Shown here: piece after piece, positions 8,336 through 18,393 of the stretch
Layout: each line of letters opens with the position of its first letter
How positions within the stretch are numbered: position 1 is the stretch's first letter
NCBI GenBank assembly: GCA_026390775.1
Contig: JAPLFF010000007.1
Span: 434,001-498,000 of the forward strand
Direction of reading: 5' to 3'
Source of the DNA: Ignavibacteriales bacterium
GTDB taxonomy: Bacteria > Bacteroidota > Ignavibacteria > Ignavibacteriales > Melioribacteraceae
DNA: 64,000 nt
Notes under the pieces: model-generated
Database searches by the model: none
The model's input: only the letters and a program-made list of their open reading frames with translations
Told to the model about the DNA's origin: nothing
Program-made: the position numbers and the translations under genes

Positions 8336-9397
8336 CTATAATCCAAATGAAATACCTGCACTAGCTGTTTTTGTTTTAGCTAATTTATAATCAGCATTAA
8401 TGTTAACTGCAGCAAGATGAAGAGTAAATCCTACAACAGCAGAGCTTGTATTTTCACCTTCAATTTCAAAGGCAATATTAATTGGTGGAACAGTAGCTCC
8501 GCTCACAACTTGATTGGATTGGTAATTATATGAAACAGTTGTTTTAGAGGTTTCCATTGTTAATCCGGCATAAGGAGTAAAAGAAATAATCGCTCCAAAG
8601 GTTTTACTAACATAAACTCCAAACTGAGATGTTGTACTTTCAAACATACTTCCGACTTTCATTTTTTGAATAAAGTATCCTATACCAAAATCGACCGGTA
8701 TTGGATTTGGGAACCAAACTCCAGGGTTGTGAATTAATCCAGCACCCCAAAAACTAAATTTGCCCATATCTTTAATATCCACATCAGGGAAATAACGGAA
8801 CGCAAAATTAGTCCCGAAAACTGTTCCAACAGTAACTTGAGCCGCTGCTGTAGGTAAAACCGGAAGTTCATCTAAAAATCCGCTAACACCAGACATACTA
8901 AATGTTGTCGCAGGTAAATTGTATCCTTGAAAAGATTGTCCGGGAAAAATAATGTTCAGATTTTGATTCTTTTTCCCTACAATAGTAGGACCGGAAAATG
9001 TTACGCTCATTGGTGTATTTTGAAGTTGAGATCTTAGTAGAACATAAGTCGGCGATCCTTGTGCCAGACCAGTCGTATTATTCAGAATTGCAGAAGCTTG
9101 ATCCTGAGAAAAATAGAACTGACCGGTTTCAACAAAGTTTTTTACATCATCCGAAAAAAATGACCCCATTGCAATAATTTTTACATCAAGATGAAATTCC
9201 AATTTACTTGCGGATGGTGCATTTGTAACCCAGCCTGAATTTAGATTTGAGCCAAATGCTGAAATTACCGGTTTTACATATTGCGCCCCAACAGTAGATG
9301 ACAATTTGGAAAGAGTTTCTTGCAAACTTTGTGCTTTCAGATTAACTGAAAAAAATAAACCACTCACAATAAATAAAGAAAGTATTCTCTTAATCAT
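8336..9397 (-). CDS. Outer-membrane-like protein, DUF6588-type
   Basis: The chosen ATG at 9397 has a GGAGGT Shine-Dalgarno sequence four bases upstream and gives a signal peptide (M-I-K-R-I-L-S-L-F... ending L-K-A-Q). The frame is open to 9457, but that extension would put 20 unrelated residues before the signal peptide. The 353-residue product is rich in Gly, Ser, Phe and alternating beta-type sequence and ends A-G-I-S-F-G-L. It resembles the DUF6588 proteins of Bacteroidota, which look like outer-membrane beta-barrels of unknown role. It is monocistronic between recN and hemW, with its own terminator. The family name is given with moderate confidence and the function is unknown. Confidence 0.8.
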   Translation of the reverse strand: MIKRILSLFIVSGLFFSVNLKAQSLQETLSKLSSTVGAQYVKPVISAFGSNLNSGWVTNAPSASKLEFHLDVKIIAMGSFFSDDVKNFVETGQFYFSQDQASAILNNTTGLAQGSPTYVLLRSQLQNTPMSVTFSGPTIVGKKNQNLNIIFPGQSFQGYNLPATTFSMSGVSGFLDELPVLPTAAAQVTVGTVFGTNFAFRYFPDVDIKDMGKFSFWGAGLIHNPGVWFPNPIPVDFGIGYFIQKMKVGSMFESTTSQFGVYVSKTFGAIISFTPYAGLTMETSKTTVSYNYQSNQVVSGATVPPINIAFEIEGENTSSAVVGFTLHLAAVNINADYKLAKTKTASAGISFGL

Positions 9398-9503
9398 ACA
9401 ACCTCCGCTATTATTGATTTCCTTTGCTCTGAATTTAATGAACAAAATTTTCATCACAAAGGAAATATTGTTGGAAAAACAGAATTGTGCTAAAAAACAA
9501 TTT

Positions 9504-11216
9504 TTAGTTTTTAGATAATCCCATTAGCTCACGCGCACCATTTAGAGTTGCTTCGGTTACTTTCTCACCGCTCATTAGTTTTGCAACTTCTTTAATGCGC
9601 TCTTCACCCTTTAGAATTCGTATCGAACTTACTACGCGATCTCCGGCTTTTTTCTTTTCGACTGCATAATGGAAATCCGAAAGTCCAGCAATTTGAGGCA
9701 AATGAGTTATGGCAATAATTTGGTGATATGATGCAAGCGATTTCAAAACTTGTCCTACTTTCTGAGCAATACGTCCGCTTACACCTGTATCAATTTCGTC
9801 AAAAATGAGAATAGGAAGTTTATCCGATTTTGCAAGTATGGATTTTAGCCCAAGCATTATGCGCGAGACTTCACCGCCCGATGCAACTTTAACTAGCGGT
9901 TTGGGATCTTCGCCGGTATTTGTTGAAATGAAAAATTCTATGTTATCAAAACCATGCTCGTTGAATTTATAATTCTTTCCATCTGCTATAATAAAATTCT
10001 CCGCTGCATTCGAGACGATTTCATTTTCTAATTTTACTTTGAAAACAGAATCGGCAATTCCTAGATACTTCAATGCATCTTCAATTTCTTTTTTAATTTT
10101 ATTTGAAACTATTTTTCTTTCTTGCGAAAGTTTTTTTGCCAGCAAGCCGCATTCTTTTCTTGAATTATCTATTTTCTTTTCGAGCTGAGTTATCTTTAAG
10201 GAAAAGTTCTCTGCTAGTTCAAACTCAGCACCAATCTTCTCCCGATGATCAAGTACGGATTTAAGCGAACCGCCATATTTTTTCTTCAGTAGAATTAGTG
10301 CGCCGAGACGTTCTCTTATCTCTTCCAAACGATTTGGGTCAATATCAATTCTGTCTTTGTAACTCCGCATGAAAGACGAGATATCAACTAGAGAAGCCAA
10401 GATTGAATCAACTTCGTTCAAATTTTCATTAAATGATTTATCAATTTTCGTGAGTTCTAAAATTTTATTTTTAACATCTGCAATTTGTTCTTGAATGGAA
10501 TGTTCATTTTCATAAATCGCATTATAAATATCATTTGTCAACGAAAGAAGTTTTTCTGAATTTTCTAAAATTTTTAATTCGTCAGAAAGTTTTTCTTCCT
10601 CTCCTTCTTGAGGCGAAACCGCATCTATTTCTTTAATCTGAAATTCATATAATTCTTTTTTCTCTTTCAGTATATTTTCTTTTTGAATTAATTCCCGTAG
10701 CTCTTTCGACAAAGCAGAAAGCTGCCGTGACGCCGATCTAAATTCATTCAATTGTGTTTCGAGATTTGCAAATTCATCCAGCATTTCGATATGTGTTTCC
10801 GCTCGTAATAAAGATTGATGTTCATGCTGTCCGTGAAGATCTACCAAGAGGTCGCCCGTTTCTTTAATTAGATTAAGAGGAACAGGAGTATCATTCAAAA
10901 AACATCTGTTAGTTCCTTTTAAGGAAATCTCACGCCGAATTATTAATTCTGAATTGAATTCAATTTCATTCGCTGTAAGAAGCTGCTGTACTTTTTTATT
11001 CCCCGTTACATCAAAGAGACCTTCCACAACAGATTTCTCGGAACCTTTTCTTACAACTTCAGTAGATGCACGTTCACCGAGTAATAATCCCATTGCATCA
11101 ATTAAGATAGATTTACCAGCGCCCGTTTCTCCGGTAATTATATTTAGACCTTTACCGAATTCAACTTCGATGTTTTCTATGAGTGCATAATCTTTAATGA
11201 GAAGTGTCTTGAGCAT
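9504..11216 (-). CDS. recN: DNA repair protein RecN
   Basis: RecN is an SMC-like ATPase that acts early in double-strand-break repair and holds DNA ends together. The 570-residue protein has the Walker A motif GETGAGKS (29-36) right after the M-L-K-T-L-L-I-K-D-Y-A-L-I start that is typical of RecN. Coiled-coil arms flank the centre. Near the C terminus are the ABC signature region L-V-K-V-A-S-G-G-E-V-S-R and Walker B I-L-I-F-D-E-I-D-T-G. Length and order match the family. It lies downstream of the initiator tRNA, separated by a strong terminator, so it must have its own promoter in 11217-11303. Confidence 0.97.
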   Translation of the reverse strand: MLKTLLIKDYALIENIEVEFGKGLNIITGETGAGKSILIDAMGLLLGERASTEVVRKGSEKSVVEGLFDVTGNKKVQQLLTANEIEFNSELIIRREISLKGTNRCFLNDTPVPLNLIKETGDLLVDLHGQHEHQSLLRAETHIEMLDEFANLETQLNEFRSASRQLSALSKELRELIQKENILKEKKELYEFQIKEIDAVSPQEGEEEKLSDELKILENSEKLLSLTNDIYNAIYENEHSIQEQIADVKNKILELTKIDKSFNENLNEVDSILASLVDISSFMRSYKDRIDIDPNRLEEIRERLGALILLKKKYGGSLKSVLDHREKIGAEFELAENFSLKITQLEKKIDNSRKECGLLAKKLSQERKIVSNKIKKEIEDALKYLGIADSVFKVKLENEIVSNAAENFIIADGKNYKFNEHGFDNIEFFISTNTGEDPKPLVKVASGGEVSRIMLGLKSILAKSDKLPILIFDEIDTGVSGRIAQKVGQVLKSLASYHQIIAITHLPQIAGLSDFHYAVEKKKAGDRVVSSIRILKGEERIKEVAKLMSGEKVTEATLNGARELMGLSKN

Positions 11217-11303
11217 ACTTTCTGTAATAATTTTGTTACGAATATTGTGAATGAAAGGTTAAGTATCAAGTTTTAATGAGAGAGGAAATTATTCATAGAA
11301 TGT

Positions 11304-11335
11304 AAAAAGCCTGATCTCAAAACAAATCAGGCTTT
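11304..11335 (-). terminator. Terminator downstream of the initiator tRNA
   Basis: Perfect 10-bp arms AAAGCCTGAT (11306-11315) and ATCAGGCTTT (11326-11335) enclose a 10-base loop. On the minus strand the hairpin is followed by a run of five T. It sits just past the tRNA 3' end and could work weakly in both directions. Confidence 0.85.
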
Positions 11336-11340
11336 CTTTG

Positions 11341-11413
<73 letters not shown>

Positions 11414-11556
11414 ATGTAATTTTTATTTGTATAAAAACGTTTTTCTTTACTTGGGGCACAAATATATCGAAGGAATGCCCGAATGTCAAATAACACTATA
11501 TCAGACGTTGTATTACAAGATTGAAGAATGAATTAATAAGTCATCTTAAGCAAAGT

Positions 11557-11646
11557 GTCATTCTGAACGGAACGAAGTGGAGTGAAGAATCTCTTTACGT
11601 TATAAAATTGAGATGTTTCTCCCGATGAATCGGGATCAACATGACA
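11557..11646. repeat. Degenerate intergenic palindromic repeat
   Basis: The stretch starts GTCATTCTGAACGGAACGAAG, ends ATCAACATGAC, and contains a smaller hairpin TCCCGAT/ATCGGGA (11620-11626 with 11629-11635). It resembles the dispersed GTCATTCTGAAC...GAATCTC repeats seen between genes in many Bacteroidota and environmental genomes. It lies in the roughly 310-base gap between the tRNA and the small barrel gene. I see no gene in the rest of that gap. Confidence 0.55.
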
Positions 11647-11727
11647 ATTGTTAATTTTTCAGAAGTCTCTTAATATTAATATTATTAAATTTTGATCGGT
11701 ACTTATTCGAACATTAAGGAGATAGTT

Positions 11728-12258
11728 ATGCGTAAAATTAAATTCTCAATATTTTTTCTTTTTATAATTCTTCCCGTAATAACCAATGCACAATTTGAAG
11801 TTGGAAAACATCATCTCGGTCCTTCATTAGGATTATCTTTTCTTGGTACAGTTCCACAAATCGGATTTAATTACGAGTACGGAATTAACTTAAAAAATTT
11901 TGGCGATGTAGGTTTTGGCGGAATCCTTCGTTACTGGTCTTTTAATGATTCGTTTGTTGGAGGAGAATGGGGTTATCAAGATTTTTTAATCGGTGCACAA
12001 GGTAATTACCATTTTAAGTTAACGAATGAAAAAATTGATCTATGGGCGGGTCTTATTCTTGCCTTTGATGCCGGATATGTAAAATACAAAGGGAATACTT
12101 CCGGTATGTATCCATCGCCGTCTCACGGAGGTTTGTGGCTTGGATTTCAAGGCGGAGGAAGATATTGGGTATCATCAACTTTTGCAATTTCAGGCAGACT
12201 GGGTTTCGGAACATTAAAATATGGCTCTTTAGAAATTGGATGTGATTGGAAATTATAA
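11728..12258 (+). CDS. Small outer-membrane beta-barrel-like protein
   Basis: The ATG at 11728 follows an AAGGAG Shine-Dalgarno sequence (11716-11721) and starts a clear signal peptide (M-R-K-I-K-F-S-I... ending T-N-A-Q). The frame is open to 11692 through a poor leader, so the later start is preferred. The 176-residue product alternates aromatic and Gly-rich strands (for example G-F-G-G-I-L-R-Y-W-S-F and L-W-L-G-F-Q-G-G-G-R-Y-W) and ends in a short hydrophobic strand. This fits a small barrel of the OmpW/OmpA-like size class. No specific family is recognised. A strong terminator follows, so it is probably transcribed alone. Confidence 0.75.
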   Translation: MRKIKFSIFFLFIILPVITNAQFEVGKHHLGPSLGLSFLGTVPQIGFNYEYGINLKNFGDVGFGGILRYWSFNDSFVGGEWGYQDFLIGAQGNYHFKLTNEKIDLWAGLILAFDAGYVKYKGNTSGMYPSPSHGGLWLGFQGGGRYWVSSTFAISGRLGFGTLKYGSLEIGCDWKL

Positions 12259-12280
12259 GATTGCCGAAGCAATTATTTCT

Positions 12281-12311
12281 AAATCCTCAACATTTTAGTT
12301 GAGGATTTTTT
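12281..12311 (+). terminator. Intrinsic terminator of the small barrel gene
   Basis: Perfect 11-bp arms AAATCCTCAAC (12281-12291) and GTTGAGGATTT (12298-12308) enclose a 6-base loop and run into a T tract (to 12311). It lies 22 bases past the stop codon. Confidence 0.88.
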
Positions 12312-12385
12312 ATTCTCGATAATTATTTATAGTACCTGTATTCAAAACTTGAATTCAAAAAAGTATTTTTTATAAAGAATTACAA

Positions 12386-13318
12386 TTAAGAATCCCCGCT
12401 GGCACGAATAATTTTATTTATTTGTCTCTCTCTGTACAACTGTCCTATCTCAGCACCAACAATAAATAAACATGCAGAATAAAAGAGCCATAATAAAATT
12501 GCAATGATCAAAACAAAAGCTCCATACAACGGATTTGAGCTTAATATATTATTAACGTAATAACCAAAAACACTGCGGGCGATTTCCCAAAGTAATGTCG
12601 TCCATAATGCACTTACTGCTGCAACTTTTTTCCCTAATTGTTCATAAGGAATTAAATAATAGAGAGCGAAGAATAATCCAAACATTAATAATAGCGAGAC
12701 TCCATAAACTAAAATATTCCAAATTGAGCTTTGAGTATAAGATTGAACAAATTCATAATTTTTAGTTAATTCATAAATGATATTTAATGCGGGAACAATA
12801 AAAGTGAAAATTGTAATGATAAAGACTAATAGAATTACCATAAGAATATCACGTATTAATCCATACAGGTAACCTTTCCGTATTTTAACATGATAGATAT
12901 GATTCAAAATTGTTCTTATGCTGCTGAAGATCCATGTTGAAGTAAACAATAATCCAATAACACCAACATACCCCGCTAATGTTTTGTATTCAATTACTTC
13001 AGGCAAACGCGAACTTATCATTCGTTTGATATAATTTGCATACGCCGCGTATGGAATTGTCTGATCTATAAAATTATTTACTTGAGATTCAATCACCGAA
13101 GAATCAAAAATATTTCCTAGAAGAGAAAATACAAGTAGTAGAAATGGAATCATACCAAGTAAAAGAGAAAAAGAAATCCCGGCTCCGGCAAAAAAAGTAT
13201 TGTTCTCATCCATTTTTTTGAAAAGTCCAAGAACATAATGTTTTAGAAAAGAAATTATCTTTCTGTAGGTTAATGAAGAAATTACAGAACCGATTGATTT
13301 TAATATCTTATTGCGCAA
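12386..13318 (-). CDS. YihY/virulence factor BrkB family membrane protein
   Basis: The 310-residue integral membrane protein has about six hydrophobic segments. Typical YihY features are the early [19 protein letters not shown] stretch and the late [19 protein letters not shown] segment. The family was once called ribonuclease BN, an assignment now known to be wrong; its true role is unsettled (transport or envelope function). Its start overlaps the purL stop by 11 bases, so it is co-transcribed and probably translationally coupled to purL. No functional link to purine synthesis is evident. Confidence 0.88.
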   Translation of the reverse strand: MRNKILKSIGSVISSLTYRKIISFLKHYVLGLFKKMDENNTFFAGAGISFSLLLGMIPFLLLVFSLLGNIFDSSVIESQVNNFIDQTIPYAAYANYIKRMISSRLPEVIEYKTLAGYVGVIGLLFTSTWIFSSIRTILNHIYHVKIRKGYLYGLIRDILMVILLVFIITIFTFIVPALNIIYELTKNYEFVQSYTQSSIWNILVYGVSLLLMFGLFFALYYLIPYEQLGKKVAAVSALWTTLLWEIARSVFGYYVNNILSSNPLYGAFVLIIAILLWLFYSACLFIVGAEIGQLYRERQINKIIRASGDS

Positions 13319-15536
13319 AATCCATTCTCTTTTGAATTGTAGAATAATAAAGATCTATTAACTGGTTAATTGGAAAATCATACTGATCATTAACATTCAA
13401 ACTTGTTCCTTCAACTTTTCCCAACAACAAAAACGGGGTAAAACTTTTTGAAACTATTTTTTCAAATTTTTCTTGCGATGCGGGATCAACCGAAACAATA
13501 ACTCTTGATTGTGATTCGGAGAAAAAAGAAAAATCCTCACGCTTCTTTATTGGAATTTTTACTTTTGCACCCAATGCTTTTTCCGGATTGATTATACAGC
13601 TTTCGGCGATAGCAGTAATTATTCCGCCGTCTGAAATATCGTGAGCAGAATTAAGTAATCCGTTATCAATAAGATGAAGAACAAGTTTGTGAAGATCTTT
13701 TTCTGTTTGAAGATCAATCCGCGGAATTTCACCGGTAACTAAATTGTGAATCAATTTTAAATATTCGCTTCCGCCAACTTCTTCGTAATCTTCGCCAAGC
13801 AAGTAGATCAAATCATTTTCTTTTTTGAATTCTGCTGTTGTAATATTTTCTAAATTTTCAATCAGTCCTACCATACCAATAACCGGAGTGGGAAAAACTG
13901 AAGTATCAGGACTTTCATTATAGAAACTAACATTACCGCCGGTTACAGGCGTGTTGAAGAATCTGCATGCTTCTCCCATTCCTTCAATAGCTTTTTTGAA
14001 AGTCCAGAACATTTCGGGTTTGTATGGATTGCCGAAGTTCAAACAGTTTGTAATTGCAAGAGGAATTGCGCCGCTGCAAACTACATTGCGTGCAGATTCT
14101 GCAACAGCAATCTTGGTTCCCTCTTTCGGATTTAGATAAACATATCTTCCGTTACAATCAGTTTTTGCCGCGATGGCTTTATTTGTATCTTTTATATAAA
14201 TCACAGCTGAATCGGAACCCGGACCAACAATTGTATTTGTTCTAACCATTGAATCATATTGTTGGTATACCCATCGTTTAGATGCAATATTTGGTGATGA
14301 AAATATTTTTTCGAATACTTCACCTAAACTTTCCGGCTCCGGTAATTTTCTGCAATTAAATTTTCTTGTCTCTTCAAGATATTTTGGCTCTGCGGTTTCT
14401 CTAAAATAAACAGGTGCATTACCGCCAAGTACAAGTTCGATCGGAGAAATTTCTGCTTTCTTCTCGCCATTATAATTAATAATTACTTTTTGCTTATCCG
14501 TTACCTCACCGATTATTTCGCAGTGTAAATCCCACTTAGAAAAAATTTCTCTAACTCTTTCTTCGCATCCTTTCTTTGCAACAACCAGCATTCTTTCCTG
14601 GCTTTCCGAAAGCATAATTTCATAAGCAGTCATTGAATCTTCGCGAAGAGGAACTTTGTTCAGATCTATTATCATTCCCGATTCACCTTTAGCGCTCATT
14701 TCGGAAGTTGAACATGAAATTCCTGCCGCACCCATATCTTGTATTCCAACAACTAAATCCTCTTTGATAATCTCAAGTGTAGCTTCAAGTAAAAGTTTTT
14801 CTGTAAAAGGATCACCTACTTGAACCGATGGACGTTTTGCTTCCGACTTTTCAGAAATTTCTTCCGATGCAAATGTAGCACCGTGAATTCCATCGCGTCC
14901 TGTTGATGAACCAACTATCATTACAGGATTACCATTTCCTTTTGCGGTAGCTGAGATAACATGTTTAGTATCAACAATTCCGATAGCCATTGCATTTACA
15001 AGCGGATTACCTTTATAGGAGTCATCGAAATAAACTTCTCCGGCTACTGTAGGAACTCCAAAACAATTTCCGTAATCGCCAATTCCTTTTACAACTCCTT
15101 CGAAAAGATATTTTGTTCTAGGATCGGTTAATGGACCAAATCGTAATGAGTTCAAACATGCTATCGGACGTGCGCCCATAGTAAAAATATCTCTTAGAAT
15201 TCCTCCGACACCGGTAGCCGCTCCTTGATAAGGTTCCACTGCTGATGGATGATTATGACTTTCTATTTTAAAAGCTATTGCAAGTCCATCCCCGATATCA
15301 ACTAATCCGGCGTTTTCTTCTCCGGCATTAACAAGTAATCTTCCGCCGCTTCGTGGTAAAGTTTTAAGAAGGGCAATCGAATTTTTATAACTGCAATGCT
15401 CGCTCCACATAACACTAAAAATACCAAGTTCAGTAAAAGTTGGAACGCGACCCAATCGTTCGCAAATCCAACCGTATTCTTCGTCAGTTAATCCATGCTC
15501 GCGGGCTAAGTTTATGTTTACTTCGGGTTCTTTCAT
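13308..15536 (-). CDS. purL: Phosphoribosylformylglycinamidine synthase subunit PurL
   Basis: PurL converts FGAR, ATP and glutamine-derived ammonia to FGAM in purine biosynthesis. From the ATG at 15536 the protein is 742 residues, the size of the small Bacillus-type PurL. That form lacks the glutaminase domain and works with PurQ and PurS, which are not in this window. It begins M-K-E-P-E-V-N and carries [11 protein letters not shown], the E-S-H-N-H-P-S metal/ATP region, [12 protein letters not shown] and the repeated AIRS-like fold. The frame is open 48 bases further to 15584, where AGAGAGA precedes an alternative ATG, so the longer start remains possible. yihY overlaps its 3' end. Confidence 0.96.
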   Translation of the reverse strand: MKEPEVNINLAREHGLTDEEYGWICERLGRVPTFTELGIFSVMWSEHCSYKNSIALLKTLPRSGGRLLVNAGEENAGLVDIGDGLAIAFKIESHNHPSAVEPYQGAATGVGGILRDIFTMGARPIACLNSLRFGPLTDPRTKYLFEGVVKGIGDYGNCFGVPTVAGEVYFDDSYKGNPLVNAMAIGIVDTKHVISATAKGNGNPVMIVGSSTGRDGIHGATFASEEISEKSEAKRPSVQVGDPFTEKLLLEATLEIIKEDLVVGIQDMGAAGISCSTSEMSAKGESGMIIDLNKVPLREDSMTAYEIMLSESQERMLVVAKKGCEERVREIFSKWDLHCEIIGEVTDKQKVIINYNGEKKAEISPIELVLGGNAPVYFRETAEPKYLEETRKFNCRKLPEPESLGEVFEKIFSSPNIASKRWVYQQYDSMVRTNTIVGPGSDSAVIYIKDTNKAIAAKTDCNGRYVYLNPKEGTKIAVAESARNVVCSGAIPLAITNCLNFGNPYKPEMFWTFKKAIEGMGEACRFFNTPVTGGNVSFYNESPDTSVFPTPVIGMVGLIENLENITTAEFKKENDLIYLLGEDYEEVGGSEYLKLIHNLVTGEIPRIDLQTEKDLHKLVLHLIDNGLLNSAHDISDGGIITAIAESCIINPEKALGAKVKIPIKKREDFSFFSESQSRVIVSVDPASQEKFEKIVSKSFTPFLLLGKVEGTSLNVNDQYDFPINQLIDLYYSTIQKRMDFAQ

Positions 15537-15682
15537 CAGCAAATAAAATTTTCTCTTTTGATTGTGTAATATAACATTTTTCATTCTCTCTTAGAAAAAG
15601 TGCTGATTGATACTAACTGTAAACATTTCTATTTTTAAGCCGTCTTAACAAACAACAATAAGAATATTAAACGGATATAAAA

Positions 15683-18106
15683 ATGAAAGCATCATTCAAA
15701 GACCACAGGTTTTGGTTAATCTCCGGGATTGCTCTTCTTGCATTAATTATTGTGTTATATCCATTAGGTGTTTACAATAGTTTGAGTATGAAACTTACTC
15801 GTCCCGAAGCAATTGATGTTGCTACCAAGTTTCTTGCTGAACAAAATACCAACATAAATGGATTTTCGACTGAAGCTTTCATAGACAATTCACCTGTTGA
15901 AATGCGTTACCTCATAAAAAAATTGGGAGGTAAAGGTTTTAAGGAATACTTGAAAACTCACCCGACTAATCTTAGTTGGACTGTGATGGTTCATCAAAAC
16001 TTACCAAAACAAATTCAACAGACTACTTACCATATTGATGTTGCACAAGACGGTTCAATATTTGGTTATAGAAGGGAAATTCCCGATTCAATTGAAATGA
16101 AATCTTTAGCTAAGACAGAAGCAACTGATCTTATTAATTCATTCTTGATGAAAAAATATGGAAGTGCGTTCAACAGTTTTAAATTGGTAGAATCTAAAGA
16201 AGAACAATATAGGAAGAGAACTGATTATTCTTTCCGATGGGAAAAAGAAGAAGCCGATGTCAATGCAAAAACAATATTAACAGCAAAAGTTCAGGGTGAC
16301 CAGGTCGGGTCATACAATTATTATTTTGAGGTACCGCAGGCGGATAGAGAATATTTCCGTGCTGCAGATGCAATCTTCGGAACAATTTCTGTTGTCTTTG
16401 TAGTTTTTTTAATGATGATCGCATATTTCCTTTTCTTAAAAAAATATCATCAAGGTGAAATTTGGGTAAATGTCGGCCGTTCTATTTTTATTGTTTTCTT
16501 TCTGTTATCATTAGTTGATGTAATAAACATGTGGCCCGGTTTAGGACAAGGTACTACGATTGGTAACATATCATTCCTCTTCACAAAGATTATTATTCTA
16601 TTGATGAATGGATTAATTCTTCAATTTTTTATTGCACTTCTTGTCTTTGCAAGCTGGACAGTTGGTGAATCTTATGCGAGATCTCTCTGGCCGGAAAAAC
16701 TTAAAGGGGTTGATTCTTTCATTAAGGGACATATTTTTTCTATCCATTCCGGTGCCGGATTAATGAAAGGAATGGTAATCGGAATGGCGATTGCATTAAG
16801 TTTTCTTTTTGGTGGAATTATTCTTAACAAACCTGAAGGCAATCTTTATATTGTACCAAGTCATTCAATGGAAATATTTATCGGATGGTTTCCGGCTGTT
16901 AGTGTAATATTAGGTGCATTCATAACGGCTTCTCTTGCAAGTATTGCAATAACTTTCTTTATTGTAAATATTTCTTATCAGCGTTGGAAAAAGAAATGGG
17001 TTTCCATTTTACTTTCCGGATTAGTAACAGTTTTAGGAATTACTATTGCTTCTACTCCTCCATCACTTAATAATTTTGCAGTTGATCTGCTTTCATATTT
17101 TTTGTTCGGATCTTTTTTAGCTTATCTCTATTTTCGTTTTGATCTATTAACAATTGCAAGTGCTCTTTTCTACACTACACTTACAACACATTCTTATGCA
17201 TTATATGCAGCAAATAATTCTTTCTACACAATAAATTTTGTTTTAGTCGGTATTGTCTTTTTTATTCCTCCAATTATTTATCTCGTCAGCAGATTTAAGA
17301 ATCAAGAATTTGTTCTCGAGAATTACGGTATGCCTTCACACATTCAAAGGATTTCTGAAAGAGAACGGTTAAAGAAAGAATTAGAGATTGCAGCTAAAGT
17401 TCAGTTGAGTTTGCTTCCTAAAGAAGAACCGAAAATTCCAGGATACGAAATTTCTGCAATCAGCATTCCGGCAGTTGAAGCAGGCGGAGATTATTTTGAT
17501 TTCGTAAAACTTAGCGGGAATAAGCTTGGCATTGCAATCGGTGATGTTTCCGGTAAAGGTATCGGAGCTGCAATTTATATGACGTTAACAAAGGGAATTC
17601 TTCAAGCACATGCGGAAGAAGATGTTTCTCCAAAAAATGTTTTAGGAAAAGTTAATCGTCTTCTTTACAAAACAATTGAGAAAAATTCTTTTGTAAGTAT
17701 GTTCTATGCAATTCTTGATACAAGCAATAATCATATAATTTATTCTCGTGCCGGGCATAATCCCGGGATTCTTTGTAGCGAACGTGGCGGAAAAACAAAA
17801 TTACTTTTTAGCAAAGGTATGGCACTTGGTCTTGAAGAAGGAAGTGTCTTTAGCTCTACACTTTTAGAAGAAGAGATCGTATTGAATAACGGAGATATTT
17901 TTGTTCTTTATACCGATGGCTTTACTGAAGCAATGAATGAAAGACAAGAATTATATGGAGAAGAAAGATTAATCAAACTGATAGAGAACAACAGAAATAT
18001 TTCTTCTAAAGATTTATTAAATCTTATTCTAAAAGAAGTGAAAAAGTTTGTGGATAATTACCCTCAGCACGATGATATGACCTTGGTTATTTTAAAACGG
18101 TTGTGA
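15683..18106 (+). CDS. Membrane-bound SpoIIE/PP2C-type serine phosphatase
   Basis: The 807-residue protein has an N-terminal membrane segment (about 12-32) and a roughly 190-residue extracytoplasmic region. A large multi-helix membrane block follows (about 225-540), with eight or more hydrophobic segments. The C-terminal PP2C domain of the RsbU/SpoIIE class (about 560-807) starts with the E-L-E-I-A-A-K-V-Q-L-S-L-L-P linker helix. Metal-binding motifs are visible: G-G-D-Y-F-D, G-D-V-S-G-K-G, Y-T-D-G-F-T-E-A and the C-terminal H-D-D-M-T. Such phosphatases dephosphorylate anti-sigma-factor antagonists in partner-switching systems. No such partner lies nearby. It is divergent from purL and appears monocistronic. 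The domain call is firm; the input signal and target are unknown. Confidence 0.92.
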   Translation: MKASFKDHRFWLISGIALLALIIVLYPLGVYNSLSMKLTRPEAIDVATKFLAEQNTNINGFSTEAFIDNSPVEMRYLIKKLGGKGFKEYLKTHPTNLSWTVMVHQNLPKQIQQTTYHIDVAQDGSIFGYRREIPDSIEMKSLAKTEATDLINSFLMKKYGSAFNSFKLVESKEEQYRKRTDYSFRWEKEEADVNAKTILTAKVQGDQVGSYNYYFEVPQADREYFRAADAIFGTISVVFVVFLMMIAYFLFLKKYHQGEIWVNVGRSIFIVFFLLSLVDVINMWPGLGQGTTIGNISFLFTKIIILLMNGLILQFFIALLVFASWTVGESYARSLWPEKLKGVDSFIKGHIFSIHSGAGLMKGMVIGMAIALSFLFGGIILNKPEGNLYIVPSHSMEIFIGWFPAVSVILGAFITASLASIAITFFIVNISYQRWKKKWVSILLSGLVTVLGITIASTPPSLNNFAVDLLSYFLFGSFLAYLYFRFDLLTIASALFYTTLTTHSYALYAANNSFYTINFVLVGIVFFIPPIIYLVSRFKNQEFVLENYGMPSHIQRISERERLKKELEIAAKVQLSLLPKEEPKIPGYEISAISIPAVEAGGDYFDFVKLSGNKLGIAIGDVSGKGIGAAIYMTLTKGILQAHAEEDVSPKNVLGKVNRLLYKTIEKNSFVSMFYAILDTSNNHIIYSRAGHNPGILCSERGGKTKLLFSKGMALGLEEGSVFSSTLLEEEIVLNNGDIFVLYTDGFTEAMNERQELYGEERLIKLIENNRNISSKDLLNLILKEVKKFVDNYPQHDDMTLVILKRL

Positions 18107-18393
18107 TAATTTTCTTAAGTTAATGCTATTTTGATCATTGATTTTTCTTACCTCTAGCTTCTTGCCTCTTACCATTTGACTAGAATTAATTTTTACTTTA
18201 AGTTGCATTAGTAACAAAGGCGTGCCCGCAATGGGGAAACGATTTCAAATAATCCTTTCATATAAACACTTGCTAATTATAAGTCGTAAGACTTTATATA
18301 TATAAAAAAATTTATTATTTCTTTTTTCTTTTATTTTGACTCTTCAATAATTGTTAAATTAATATAATTATGTTTTATTAAATAGAGGAAATT
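18107..18393 (+). other. Gene-free stretch
   Basis: No credible ORF or RNA gene is visible. The sequence is AT-rich with one imperfect small hairpin near 18278-18297 and a more G/C-rich patch near 18218-18240. It presumably holds the terminator of the phosphatase gene and the promoter of the following gene, but I cannot place either with confidence. Confidence 0.4.

Noticed and set aside
9398-9457. Longer start for the DUF6588-type protein
   Set aside because: It lies upstream of a near-perfect GGAGGT site and would put unrelated residues before the signal peptide.
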